This document shows, piece after piece, positions 26,036 to 34,817 of a DNA stretch of 64,000 nucleotides. Both the position numbers and the translations under genes were made by a program. Each line of letters begins with the position of its first letter. The stretch's first letter is position 1. This stretch comes from Gammaproteobacteria bacterium (lineage in GTDB: Bacteria > Pseudomonadota > Gammaproteobacteria > Steroidobacterales > Rariloculaceae), in NCBI GenBank assembly GCA_017577365.1, contig PKRJ01000017.1:1-64000 (forward strand), in the 5' to 3' direction. Below the pieces are notes generated by a model, which had not been told where the DNA came from, did not search any database, and saw nothing but the letters and a program-made list of their open reading frames with translations.

Positions 26036-27480
26036 CGTTCACCTCCGCGCATCTCGTCGCGCTGCTGCCGATCGTCGTGCTCGGCGGCGCCGCGATCGTC
26101 GTGCTGCTGCTCGCGGCCTTCTCGCCGTCGCGGCGCGTCACGACCGGCGCGACCGCGATCGCTCTCGCCGCGACGCTCGCGACGCTGCCGATCGCCGCGC
26201 GCGTGATACCGCTCGACGTGAGCCCGCTGATCCGCATCGACGGCGCGGCGCTCCTCTATACGGGGCTTCTCGTCGCGTGCACGCTCGGGGTGCTCGGCCT
26301 GTCGACGGCGTACTTGAAAGGCCTCGGCGAATCCGTCGGCGAGCTCTGCATTCTGCTCGTCACCGCGGCCTTGGGCGCCGCCGTTCTCTCGGCGAGCTCG
26401 CATTTCGCGTCGCTCTTCCTAGGCATCGAGCTCGTCAGCGTCTCACTGTTCGCGCTGCTCGCGTACGCGCGGGACGAGAAACCGAATCTCGAGGCATCGC
26501 TCAAGTACGTGATCCTGAGCGGCGTCTCGTCGGCGTTTCTGCTCTTCGGCATCGCGCTCGTCTACACCGAGCTCGGCACGCTCGAGTTCGCCCGGATCGC
26601 GGAGCTCGTTCCCCTCGAAAGCGCATCGAGCGTGTACATCGCCGGCGGCCTCGGCTTCGTGATCGCCGGCATCGCGTTCAAGATGTCGCTCGTGCCGTTT
26701 CACCTCTGGACGCCGGACGTCTATCAGGGCGCGCCGGCGCCGATCACCGCGTTCCTCGCGACCGTGTCGAAGGGGGCCGTCTTCGTCGTGCTGCTTCGCT
26801 ATTTCATGCTGGCCGATGCCTACGCTTATCGGCCGCTGATCGTCGCGCTCTCGCTCCTTGCCGGCGCGTCGATGCTCCTCGGCAACGTGCTCGCGCTGTT
26901 GCAGAACAACGTGAAGCGGATACTCGCGTACTCGTCGATCGCGCACATCGGCTATCTCCTCGTCGCGTTCATCGCGGGAGGCGCGGTTGCGATCGAATCG
27001 GCGAGCTACTACCTCGCCGCCTATCTCGCGAGCTCGATCGGCGCGTTCGGCGTCGTCGCGATCCTCTCGTCCGGGGTCGAGGGCGAGACGCAGACGCTGC
27101 GCGAGTACCGCGGCCTGTACTGGCGCCGTCCGTGGCTCGCCGCCGTCTTTTCGCTGATGCTGCTGTCGCTCGCCGGGATCCCGTTGACGATGGGCTTCGT
27201 CGCGAAGTTCTACGTCGTCGCGGCGAGCATCGACGCGTCGCTCTGGGTGCTGCTCGCGCTCGTGATCGTCGGGAGCGGCATCGGGCTGTTCTACTACCTG
27301 CGCGTGCTCGTGACGCTCTATCTCGAGCCCGACGACGTCACGCCTGACGGCGCGCGAGCCGCGGCGGCACCGAGCGGCCACGTCGTGCTCGCCGTCGCGA
27401 GCGTTGCGGTGATCTGGCTCGGCATCTTCCCCGCGCAGCTGATCGACGTCGTGCGGGCGCTCGCGTTCACGAACGGTTGA
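26032..27480 (+). CDS. nuoN: NADH-quinone oxidoreductase subunit N
   Basis: 482 residues from a GTG that overlaps the nuoM stop by 4 bases. Third antiporter-like proton-pumping subunit, next to NuoK. Motifs: LFLGIELVSVSLFALLAY (TM5 Glu), FKMSLVPFHLWTPDVYQGAP and YSSIAHIGYLLV. Last gene of the operon. Confidence 0.97.
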   Translation: MTFTSAHLVALLPIVVLGGAAIVVLLLAAFSPSRRVTTGATAIALAATLATLPIAARVIPLDVSPLIRIDGAALLYTGLLVACTLGVLGLSTAYLKGLGESVGELCILLVTAALGAAVLSASSHFASLFLGIELVSVSLFALLAYARDEKPNLEASLKYVILSGVSSAFLLFGIALVYTELGTLEFARIAELVPLESASSVYIAGGLGFVIAGIAFKMSLVPFHLWTPDVYQGAPAPITAFLATVSKGAVFVVLLRYFMLADAYAYRPLIVALSLLAGASMLLGNVLALLQNNVKRILAYSSIAHIGYLLVAFIAGGAVAIESASYYLAAYLASSIGAFGVVAILSSGVEGETQTLREYRGLYWRRPWLAAVFSLMLLSLAGIPLTMGFVAKFYVVAASIDASLWVLLALVIVGSGIGLFYYLRVLVTLYLEPDDVTPDGARAAAAPSGHVVLAVASVAVIWLGIFPAQLIDVVRALAFTNG

Positions 27481-27491
27481 CGAGGAGGCGT

Positions 27492-27507
27492 GCGCGTGGC
27501 GACGCGC
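27492..27507. terminator. Hairpin after nuoN
   Basis: GCGCGT / ACGCGC arms with a GGCG loop, 12 bases after the nuoN stop and 22 bases beyond the end of the convergent HDOD gene. No T-run; a weak candidate for a terminator serving both strands. Confidence 0.35.
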
Positions 27508-27528
27508 CGATTCGCGCCGCGCAACCGC

Positions 27529-28389
27529 CTAGGCCGCGAGCGCCGCGCAGAGCTCCGCAGTGAGCTCGGGGATCGCCGCAGCGATCGCGTCGACGTCACG
27601 GCCGGCGATACCGAGCTCGGCGACGACGGCGGGATCGGGCGCCGCGCGCTCGTCCGGGACGGGCAGGAAGGCGAATCCGGCCGCCGCCGCGAGCGCATCG
27701 GCGACGTTCACCGTGCACGCCGCGATTCTCGACGGCCCCTCGAGCTCGAGCGGAGCATCGAGCGCTCCGACCACCTCGCCGATCCAGGGCGGGAGCTGCC
27801 ACTGGTCGCAAAGCTCGCGGCCGAAGTCGGCATGGTTCGCCCCGAGCGTCTCCTCCTCGATCGCACCGAGCGAGCGTCCGCTGCGCGCGCGCTCGTGCGC
27901 GACGGCGGCGAACGCCGCCGGATCGTGCCGCAGCTCGACGAGGAAACCGATATCGTGCACCAGCCCGCAGAGGAACATCTCGCTCGAATTGGCGAGCCTC
28001 GCGACCTCCGCGAGGCTCTTCGTCGCGCAAGCGACCGCAAGGGAGTGCTGCCAGAGCTCCCTCGCGAACGCGCCGCTACGAATGAGGCGCCCGAAGCTCG
28101 CGGCGATCGCTATGCTCATCACGCCCTCCGCGCCGAGCATCATGATCGCGCGTTCGATCGAAGCGATGGACCGGGGAAGGCCGTAGAACGCGGAATTCAC
28201 GACCCTGAGGATTCGCATGCACAACGCGGGATCGGTCGACACGATGCGGGCGAGCTCCCGGATCGTGCGCCGCTGGTCGCGAACCACCTCGATGATCCGC
28301 AGCGTGACCTCCGGCAGCATCGCGAAACGCTTCATCGACGCGACCACCGCGGCCGCAATGTCGGCGCGCGTCGTCCCGTTCCCGCTCAT
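27529..28389 (-). CDS. HDOD domain signalling protein
   Basis: 286 residues, almost all one HDOD domain (about 10-215): LPEVTLRIIEVVRDQR, STDPALCMRILRVVNSAFYGLP and LWQHSLAVACATKSLA. It still has an HD pair in LVHDIGFLVEL, which many HDOD proteins lose, but not a full HD-phosphodiesterase metal set as far as I can see. It is the last of three minus-strand signalling genes, starting 3 bases after the GGDEF-EAL stop. Probably a scaffold or regulatory output protein in that pathway. Confidence 0.9.
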   Translation of the reverse strand: MSGNGTTRADIAAAVVASMKRFAMLPEVTLRIIEVVRDQRRTIRELARIVSTDPALCMRILRVVNSAFYGLPRSIASIERAIMMLGAEGVMSIAIAASFGRLIRSGAFARELWQHSLAVACATKSLAEVARLANSSEMFLCGLVHDIGFLVELRHDPAAFAAVAHERARSGRSLGAIEEETLGANHADFGRELCDQWQLPPWIGEVVGALDAPLELEGPSRIAACTVNVADALAAAAGFAFLPVPDERAAPDPAVVAELGIAGRDVDAIAAAIPELTAELCAALAA

Positions 28390-28392
28390 CGG

Positions 28393-30198
28393 TCAATGTC
28401 CGGCGATGCCGACCCGGCGGAAGACGGGAACGTCGCCGGCCGGGATCGCCTCTGCCATCGCGACTCCCGTGTTCATCCGTTCGGTAAACGCCGGAATCTC
28501 CTCGGCCGGCAACGGCTTCGCGAAGTAGTAACCCTGCCCGAAGTCGCAGTTCAGCGCTTGCAGGCTGATGACCTGCTCCGCCGATTCGATCCCCTCGGCG
28601 ACCGTTCTCATGTCGAGGTCGTGCGCGAGCTCGATGATCGCGTTCAGCACGGCCATCAGATCGCGTCCGTCGCCCATCGACTGCACGAATGAGCGATCGA
28701 TCTTGAGGACGTCGAACGGGAAGTCGCGAAGACATGCGAGCGACGAATGGCCCGTGCCGAAGTCGTCCATCTGGATTCGGACGCCGAGCTCCTGCAATGC
28801 CTTGAGCACCGCGGTCGTCGCCACCGCGTCGCGCATCATCTCGCTCTCGGTCACCTCGAGGTAGAGATCGGAACGGGCGACGCCCGCCTCCGCGAGGATC
28901 TGCTCGACGCGCTCGACGAATCGGGGCACGAGCAGCTGCTGACGAGCCAGGTTCACGCTGACGCTCGACGGCGCGTGCGCGCCGCGGGATTGCCACTCGG
29001 CGAACTGCCTTACGGCCTCGCGAAGCACCCAATCGCCGATCGGCACGATCAAGCCGACCTCCTCCGCGATCGAGACGAACCGATCCGGGTAGAGCAGCCC
29101 GCGCTCCGGATGCTTCCAGCGGATCAGCGCCTCTACGCTCTCGACGCGCCCGGTCGTCAGGCAAATGATCGGCTGATAGTGCAGCACGAACTGCTGCTGC
29201 TCGATCGCCTGATACAGCGCGCTTTCGATCTCGAGCTTGCGCTTCACGCGCATGCGCATCGATCGATCGAATACCGCGTATCGCCCCCTGCCGGCAGACT
29301 TCGCTTCGTACATCGCGGTATCGGCGTCGCGGAGCAGCGCGGCGACGGTCTCGTGGCCGAGCTCGCTCGTCACGATGCCGACGCTCGCCGTTGAGAACAC
29401 CTCGTGCTCGCCGAGCTGATAGCCTTGCGCGAACGCCTCCAGCAGTCGGCCCGCGATCGACTCCGCGTCGCCGGGAGACGAGAGACCTTCGAGCAGCACG
29501 ACGAACTCGTCGCCGCCGATCCGCGCAACCGTGCTGCTTTCGTAGAGTGAAACCGTGCCGACGGAGCGGAGGTTGCAGCGGAAACGCTCCGCGATCTCCA
29601 TCAGCAGGCTGTCGCCGACCTCGTGCCCGAGGCTGTCGTTGACGTTCTTGAACCTATCGAAATCGAAGAACAGCACCGCGAAGTGATAGGCCGGATCGCG
29701 CCGCTTGCGCTCGATCGTGCGCTCGATCTGCTCCACGAGAAACTCGCGATTCGGCAAGCCGGTCAAGGTATCGTGGTACGCGCGGCGGCTGAGCTCGGCC
29801 ATCAACGCTTGGGTGTGAAGCTCGCGGGTGACGCGCGCCTTGACCTCGGCCGCGCACACGGGCTTGCGGATATAGTCGGCGGCACCGAGCGCGAACGCCT
29901 CACTGACCGTTTTCTGGTCGTCCGCGCCCGTGACGAGCATCACCGGAATCGACGCGAGGTCGGCGTTCTCCTTCAGCGTCTTCAGCACCGTCATGCCGTC
30001 CATGTCCGGCATCTGATAGTCCAGAAGAATGAGCGCGGGACGGTGCGTCGACGCCGCGTCGAGCCCTTCCGTTCCGGAGAACGCGTGCACGAGCTCGATC
30101 GGCAGCGCCTTCAAATGCGCACGAAACAGCGCGTGAATCTCCGGCGCATCGTCGATCAAGAGCACCTTGCTGATGCCCCGTGCGGCCGCCTCGATCAT
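28393..30198 (-). CDS. Response regulator with GGDEF and EAL domains (cyclic di-GMP turnover)
   Basis: 601 residues from the Met at 30198, chosen for the GAGGGA site upstream and the ATGA overlap with the gene before it; a 21-residue longer frame lacks this. REC domain at about 9-125 with the phospho-acceptor Asp in LILLDYQMPDMDG. GGDEF domain at about 145-310 with the intact motif RIGGDEFVVLL. EAL domain at about 325-575 with ESVEALIRW, EVTESEMM, DDFGTGHSSL, KIDRSFV and EGIES, so both catalytic sites look intact. It could make or degrade cyclic di-GMP; the direction is not predictable. Input is probably through the upstream REC-Hpt protein. Confidence 0.94.
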   Translation of the reverse strand: MIEAAARGISKVLLIDDAPEIHALFRAHLKALPIELVHAFSGTEGLDAASTHRPALILLDYQMPDMDGMTVLKTLKENADLASIPVMLVTGADDQKTVSEAFALGAADYIRKPVCAAEVKARVTRELHTQALMAELSRRAYHDTLTGLPNREFLVEQIERTIERKRRDPAYHFAVLFFDFDRFKNVNDSLGHEVGDSLLMEIAERFRCNLRSVGTVSLYESSTVARIGGDEFVVLLEGLSSPGDAESIAGRLLEAFAQGYQLGEHEVFSTASVGIVTSELGHETVAALLRDADTAMYEAKSAGRGRYAVFDRSMRMRVKRKLEIESALYQAIEQQQFVLHYQPIICLTTGRVESVEALIRWKHPERGLLYPDRFVSIAEEVGLIVPIGDWVLREAVRQFAEWQSRGAHAPSSVSVNLARQQLLVPRFVERVEQILAEAGVARSDLYLEVTESEMMRDAVATTAVLKALQELGVRIQMDDFGTGHSSLACLRDFPFDVLKIDRSFVQSMGDGRDLMAVLNAIIELAHDLDMRTVAEGIESAEQVISLQALNCDFGQGYYFAKPLPAEEIPAFTERMNTGVAMAEAIPAGDVPVFRRVGIAGH

Positions 30199-31085
30199 GC
30201 CGCTCCCTCGTGTCGCAACCCGGAAGACGACGGCTCGCGGGCGCGGATCGCCGCCCGGCAAAGCGCCGTCAGGCGTCCGACTTTCGTCTCGAGCGCGCCG
30301 CCCACGGCTCCCCCGCGCGCTTCGGCCTCGACGGCGCGCGCGGCCTCGGTCAACGAGGGGTAGCCGAAGCTTCCGCCCGCGCCCTTGACCTGATGCGCGA
30401 GCCGGGCGAGCTCGTCCAGGCGATTCGACGCGAGCGCGTCCTCGATGCTCGCGACCGTGCGGGGAAGGTTCCCGACGAACGCGTCGATCAGCTCGGCCAT
30501 GTCGGGATCGTCCGCGAAGTCGCTGTGAAGAGCGTCGGCCGCATTCGCTTCGATACCGAATGGAACGGGCGTCGTGCCCGTGCGCGATTCCCTCGGGCTC
30601 GAGCTCGGCGCGTCGGCGCCGTTCGATGCGCCGCGGCGGCTCCCGTTGTGAACCAGCTCACGTACGAGCGCGAGCAGGACCTCGGCGTCGATCGGCTTCG
30701 GGCTGAACGCGTCGCAGCCGGCGGCGAGGCAGTCGTCGACGTCGCCGGGCGCCGTCCGCGCCGTCAGCGCGACGATCGGCAGCGCGCAGCCGAGCCGGCG
30801 CAAAAGCCGGGTCGCGGCCAAGCCGTCGAGCGTCGGCATCTCGACGTCCGTGAGCACGATATCGGCCGGCGGCGGATCGACGAGCGTCGCGTCGCGGGCT
30901 CCGGGCACGGTCAGCGCCGCGAGCAGCTCGACGCCGTTCGCCACGGTCTCGACGCTCGCCCCGGCGCGCGCGAGACACCATTCGAGAAAACGGCGGTTCG
31001 CCGCGGCATCGTCCGCGACGAGCACGCGCACGCCGGCCAAGGGCAAGCCCTCGGCCGGGCCCGGAGTGTCCTTCGAATGAACCAT
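30195..31085 (-). CDS. REC-Hpt phosphorelay protein
   Basis: 296 residues. REC domain at about 20-140 with DDAA at the acidic pocket, phospho-acceptor Asp in DIVLTDVEMPTLDG and Lys in SPKPID. After a low-complexity Ser/Arg linker (about 145-175) comes an Hpt domain with the phospho-His in LAHQVKGAGGSFG. There is no kinase domain, so it should take phosphoryl groups from a kinase encoded elsewhere and pass them on. Its stop overlaps the REC-GGDEF-EAL start by 4 bases, making that protein the likely partner. Confidence 0.9.
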   Translation of the reverse strand: MVHSKDTPGPAEGLPLAGVRVLVADDAAANRRFLEWCLARAGASVETVANGVELLAALTVPGARDATLVDPPPADIVLTDVEMPTLDGLAATRLLRRLGCALPIVALTARTAPGDVDDCLAAGCDAFSPKPIDAEVLLALVRELVHNGSRRGASNGADAPSSSPRESRTGTTPVPFGIEANAADALHSDFADDPDMAELIDAFVGNLPRTVASIEDALASNRLDELARLAHQVKGAGGSFGYPSLTEAARAVEAEARGGAVGGALETKVGRLTALCRAAIRAREPSSSGLRHEGAA

Positions 31086-31127
31086 CGTCTCATGTAACGG
31101 CCGCTCGGATCGGAACTTGAGGGCGGC

Positions 31128-31158
31128 TTGACCCTCACGTTACGTGAGGCGCTATCGT
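31128..31158 (+). promoter_or_regulatory. MerR-type promoter with 19-bp spacer and 17-bp inverted repeat
   Basis: -35 TTGACC (31128-31133), 19-base spacer, -10 TATCGT (31153-31158). Inside the spacer is a perfect inverted repeat, CCTCACG-TTA-CGTGAGG (31133-31149). The overlong spacer with a centred palindrome is diagnostic of MerR-family activation, here probably autoregulation of the gene that follows. Confidence 0.85.
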
Positions 31159-31191
31159 TTCGGCCCGGCGACGAACGCGAGGACGAGTCGA

Positions 31192-31980
31192 ATGCGGCAC
31201 TACACCGTGAAGCAGGTCGCAGCGCTTTCGGGCGTCTCGATCCGCACCCTCCACTACTACGACGAGATCGGGCTGCTCCGCCCGGCGTACGTGGGGGAGA
31301 ACGGCTACCGCTACTACACCGAGGACGAGCTGCTCAGGCTCCAACAGATCCTGCTGCACCGAGAGCTCGGGTTCGCGCTGAAAGAGATCGCGGCGCTACT
31401 CGACGCGCGCGATTTCGATCGGCTCTCGGCGCTCAAAGCGCAGCGCTCGAGGCTCGAGGCGGAAGCGAAACGCTACCGCCGTCTCGTCGCGACGATCGAT
31501 CGCACGATCACGCGGCTCGAGGGTTGGAACGGCGAAGGAGAACGGATCATGACGCACGCCGAGCTGTACGAGGGCTTCTCGGCCGAGAAGCAGGAGGAGT
31601 ACGAGCGCTGGCTGATCGAGCGCTACGGCGAGAACATGCGCGAGCACATCGATCGAAGCCGGAGAAAGCTCGGGGCGCTCACGGATTCGGAGAAGGCACG
31701 GATCGAAGAGGAGCTCGCGGAGATCGAGACCGATCTCGCCGAGGCTTGCCGGCGGAAGATTCCGGTCGACTCGCCGGCGCTCGCGCCGGTGCTCGAGCGG
31801 CATCGGGAATGGGTCGCGGCGATGTGGGATCGCCCGTGTCCGCCGTCGGCGTATGCGGGTCTCGCCGATCTTTACCGCTCCCATCCGGATTTCGAGGCCC
31901 GCTACGAGCAGCTCGCAACCGGCTTCTGCGACTACCTGACGCGCGCGATGAAGGCGCACGCCGAGAGGCTCGGCGCATGA
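31192..31980 (+). CDS. MerR-family regulator with TipAS effector domain
   Basis: 262 residues from the ATG at 31192, which leaves a transcript leader of about 25 bases after the promoter. The N-terminal winged helix has TVKQVAALSGVSIRTLHYYD and NGYRYYTEDELLRLQQI, then a coiled-coil dimerisation helix (about 70-115). The C-terminal half (about 120-260) matches the TipAS antibiotic-binding domain (YEGFSAEKQEEYERW and CDYLTRAMKAHAERL). Known relatives (TipA, Mta, SkgA) sense hydrophobic or peptide drugs or stress. No target gene other than itself is evident nearby. Confidence 0.93.
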   Translation: MRHYTVKQVAALSGVSIRTLHYYDEIGLLRPAYVGENGYRYYTEDELLRLQQILLHRELGFALKEIAALLDARDFDRLSALKAQRSRLEAEAKRYRRLVATIDRTITRLEGWNGEGERIMTHAELYEGFSAEKQEEYERWLIERYGENMREHIDRSRRKLGALTDSEKARIEEELAEIETDLAEACRRKIPVDSPALAPVLERHREWVAAMWDRPCPPSAYAGLADLYRSHPDFEARYEQLATGFCDYLTRAMKAHAERLGA

Positions 31981-32032
31981 CGAAACGGGACGTCGGCCCG
32001 AGTTTCGCTCCTGGTCGACGCGTCCCGCCGCT

Positions 32033-32944
32033 CTAGAACCACGCGCGAATGCCCACGACGACGCGCGTCTCGCTCGTCGTCCGGCCTTCGGCGCGCGCGA
32101 GCGCTTCGGTATCGCCGAGCTTCTTCTCGCGCACGATGCCGATATAGGGCGCCGTCTCCCGTCTCGGCTCGAAGCGAAGTCGCAGGCCGATCTCGCCGCT
32201 CGAAAGGCCGGATCCGATGCCCCTTGCGGCATCGCTGCTGCCGTACGCCTCGAGCTCGACGACCGGCTCGAGCACGAGACGCTGCGTGATCGAGAGCTCA
32301 TGGCGAGCCTCGACGCGCACGGCCGTGCGTCCGCCCTCGCCGAGATACGCGGTCGCCTCGACCTCGAAGCGATACGGCGCAAGGCCCACGACGCCGAAAG
32401 CGGCCCAGCTGTCCGCGGGGCCGGGCTCGAGATCGCGGCGAACGCCCGCGACGAGATCCCACCAGCGTGCAATCCCGCGCCCCCACAACAGCTCGAGCGA
32501 CGCGTGCTCCGTCGTGCCGCCCTGCCTCCGCCCTTCGGAACGGATCCAGAGCCGATCGAGCATTCGGCCGACCCACGCCTCGAGCTCGAAATCGACGATC
32601 TCGGCACGGTCCGCCTCGCGAACCTCGAGCCGATCGAGCAGCACGAGGCTGTTCAACGGATCCTCCTCGTGCATCGAATGCCGCCGCTCGTCGTCGCCGA
32701 GGTCCGGAAACGCGGCTTCGAGCTCGGCGGCATCGATCTCGGGTGCGGACGATGCGCTCTCGTGCGCCGCGTGCTCGCCGTGATGCGCGGGATCGGCGCC
32801 GCGTGGAGTCGCTTGCGCTTCCGCGACGTCGAGCGACGAGACCGAAAGCCACGTCGCACAGATCGCGAGCGACGCCACGCCGCGGAAGCAACGCGCGCGA
32901 GATGCAGGCTTCGGAAGTCGTTCCATCGAGATGAAAGCTCGCAC
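32033..32944 (-). CDS. copB: Copper resistance protein B (outer-membrane beta-barrel)
   Basis: 303 residues from a GTG at 32944 with a GAGGG site upstream; an internal ATG at 32926 lacks one. Signal peptide up to about residue 44 (VAEA). A His/Met-containing segment follows (HHGEHAAHESA, RRHSMHEED). The remainder is the CopB barrel, recognisable by DRLEVREADRAEIVDFELEAWVG, RAEGR and the terminal VVVGIRAWF ending in aromatic Phe as in outer-membrane proteins. It follows copA by 12 bases and shares its copper-regulated promoter. It is thought to sequester or export copper in the outer membrane. Confidence 0.9.
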   Translation of the reverse strand: MRAFISMERLPKPASRARCFRGVASLAICATWLSVSSLDVAEAQATPRGADPAHHGEHAAHESASSAPEIDAAELEAAFPDLGDDERRHSMHEEDPLNSLVLLDRLEVREADRAEIVDFELEAWVGRMLDRLWIRSEGRRQGGTTEHASLELLWGRGIARWWDLVAGVRRDLEPGPADSWAAFGVVGLAPYRFEVEATAYLGEGGRTAVRVEARHELSITQRLVLEPVVELEAYGSSDAARGIGSGLSSGEIGLRLRFEPRRETAPYIGIVREKKLGDTEALARAEGRTTSETRVVVGIRAWF

Positions 32945-32956
32945 GCCCGCGCGCCC

Positions 32957-34729
32957 TCAAGCCTCGACGCGCACTTCGCGGAACATGCCGGCCGCCATGT
33001 GGTAGAGCATGTGGCAGTGGTAAGCCCAGCGGCCGAGCGCGTCCGCCGTGACGCGGTACGTGCGCCGCGTGCCGGGCGGAATGCTCACGGTGTGCTTGCG
33101 CAGATGGAACGCGCCGTCGTCGTCCTCCACGTCGCTCCACATGCCGTGCAGATGAATCGGGTGCTCCATCATCGTGTCGTTGACGAGCACTATCCTGAGC
33201 CGTTCGCCGTAACGAAACGGCACGGGCTCCGAGCGCGAGAACGGCACGCCGTCGAACGACCACGTGTAGCGTCCCATGTGGCCCGTCAGATGAAGCTCGA
33301 TCGTGCGACCCGGCTCTCGGCCGTCGGGGTCGCCACCGAGCGTCTTCAAGTCGGCATACGTCAGCACACGGCGGCCGTTGCCGCGGAGACCGATGCCGGG
33401 ATCGTCGAGTCTCGCCTTCGGCGCCGTCGCCTGCATGTCGACGCGCGGGTTGCGGCGCTCGCTCGGCGGATGCGTCACGTCGAGGCGGGCGGCCGGAGCC
33501 GCCGCGGCCGCGCCGTGCGCGGCATGATCTCCCGTCTGCGCGTCGGCCGCCGAGCCGTGCGCGTCGTGTCCATCGCCGCCGTGGCCGATATCGGCCATCG
33601 AGAGATACACGACTTCGTCGACTTCCGGCACGGGCGCGGCGAGCCCGTCGCGAGCCGCTAACGTCCCGCGCGCGTAGCCCGAGCGATCCATCGCTTGCGC
33701 GAAGATCGTGAACGCATCGGCGCCGCGCGGCTCGACGATGACGTCGAGCGTCTCGGCGACGCCGAGCCGGAACTCGTCGACGGTCACCGGATGCACGTTC
33801 TGTCCGTCCGCGGCGACGACGGTCATCGGCAAGCCCGGGATCCGCACGTCGAAATACGTCATCGCCGAGCCGTTGATGAAGCGCAGCCGCACCTTCTCTC
33901 CCGGGCGAAACAGACCGGTCCAGTTGCCAGCCGGCGGCGTGCCGTTCATCAGGAACGTGTAGCCGTGCACGGTATGCGCGCTGATATCTGCGAGATCCGA
34001 AGGCGCCATCCGCATCCTCGCCCAGTCGAGGCGGTCGCGGACCGCGCGCTTCAAGCCTTCGCCGCGCACGTCGTCGACGAAGTCGCCGAGGGTGCGGCGG
34101 TTGTAGTTGAAGTAGTGCGACTGCTTCTTCAGTAGCTTGTAGAGCGCGAACGGATCGCGGTCGGTCCAGTCGGACAGCATCACGACGTAGTCGCGATCGT
34201 ACGAGAAGGGTTCCGGCTCGCGCGGATCGATGATCAGCGGACCGTACAGCCCGAGCTGCTCCTGAAAGCCCGAATGGCCGTGATACCAGTACGTGCCGCT
34301 CTGCCGCACGCGGAAGCGGTACTCGAAGGTCTCGCCCGGCGCGATACCGCGGAAGCTCAACCCCGGAACGCCGTCCATGCTCGCGGGCAGCAGGATCCCG
34401 TGCCAGTGGATCGACGTCTCCTCGTCGAGCCGGTTATGCACGCGGATCGTCACGGTATCGCCTTCGCGCCAACGCAGCATCGGCGCGGGCAGCGAGCCGT
34501 TGACGAGCACGGCCTCGCGGATTCGTCCGGTGAAATTCACCGGATGCCGCGCGATCGTGAGGTCGATCTCGCTACCCGTGAGCGGCTCGGCATAGCCCGT
34601 GCTCGCGAACGCGGGCCGCGGCAGCAGAAGCGGTCCCGCGGCGCCCAGGACGCCCGCGGCGGCGAGCCCTTCGACGAAGCGCCGCCTCGAAAGCGCGAGC
34701 GCGAAGGACTTGGTCGATACGCTGGTCAT
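32957..34729 (-). CDS. copA: Copper resistance multicopper oxidase CopA
   Basis: 590 residues from the ATG at 34729; a GTG at 34738 is also possible, and neither has a clear ribosome site. Tat signal SRRRFVEGLAAAG at the N-terminus implies periplasmic export of a folded enzyme. Copper ligands: SIHWHGIL, YWYHGHSG, HPIHLHG and AYHCHMLYHMAAGMF. Between the cupredoxin domains lies a His/Met-rich stretch (MADIGHGGDGHDAHG and beyond, about residues 385-415), as in Pseudomonas CopA and PcoA. It probably oxidises Cu(I) and binds excess copper. Transcribed from a CueR-type promoter and followed by copB. Confidence 0.94.
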   Translation of the reverse strand: MTSVSTKSFALALSRRRFVEGLAAAGVLGAAGPLLLPRPAFASTGYAEPLTGSEIDLTIARHPVNFTGRIREAVLVNGSLPAPMLRWREGDTVTIRVHNRLDEETSIHWHGILLPASMDGVPGLSFRGIAPGETFEYRFRVRQSGTYWYHGHSGFQEQLGLYGPLIIDPREPEPFSYDRDYVVMLSDWTDRDPFALYKLLKKQSHYFNYNRRTLGDFVDDVRGEGLKRAVRDRLDWARMRMAPSDLADISAHTVHGYTFLMNGTPPAGNWTGLFRPGEKVRLRFINGSAMTYFDVRIPGLPMTVVAADGQNVHPVTVDEFRLGVAETLDVIVEPRGADAFTIFAQAMDRSGYARGTLAARDGLAAPVPEVDEVVYLSMADIGHGGDGHDAHGSAADAQTGDHAAHGAAAAAPAARLDVTHPPSERRNPRVDMQATAPKARLDDPGIGLRGNGRRVLTYADLKTLGGDPDGREPGRTIELHLTGHMGRYTWSFDGVPFSRSEPVPFRYGERLRIVLVNDTMMEHPIHLHGMWSDVEDDDGAFHLRKHTVSIPPGTRRTYRVTADALGRWAYHCHMLYHMAAGMFREVRVEA

Positions 34730-34768
34730 CGTAGACACGGTCGACCGTTCGAGCCGACTCGTCGGGCG

Positions 34769-34799
34769 AGGTTAAGCCTTCCCATCGCGGGAAGGTCAA
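34769..34799 (-). promoter_or_regulatory. CueR/HmrR-type copper-responsive promoter of copAB
   Basis: On the minus strand: -35 TTGACC, 19-base spacer, -10 TAACCT. The spacer holds the perfect inverted repeat CCTTCCC-GCGAT-GGGAAGG (34777-34795), which is the well-known consensus of CueR and its relatives. About 40 bases before the copA start. No cueR gene is present in the window, so the regulator must be elsewhere. Confidence 0.88.
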
Positions 34800-34817
34800 G
34801 CGGCAGGATTCTCGAGC

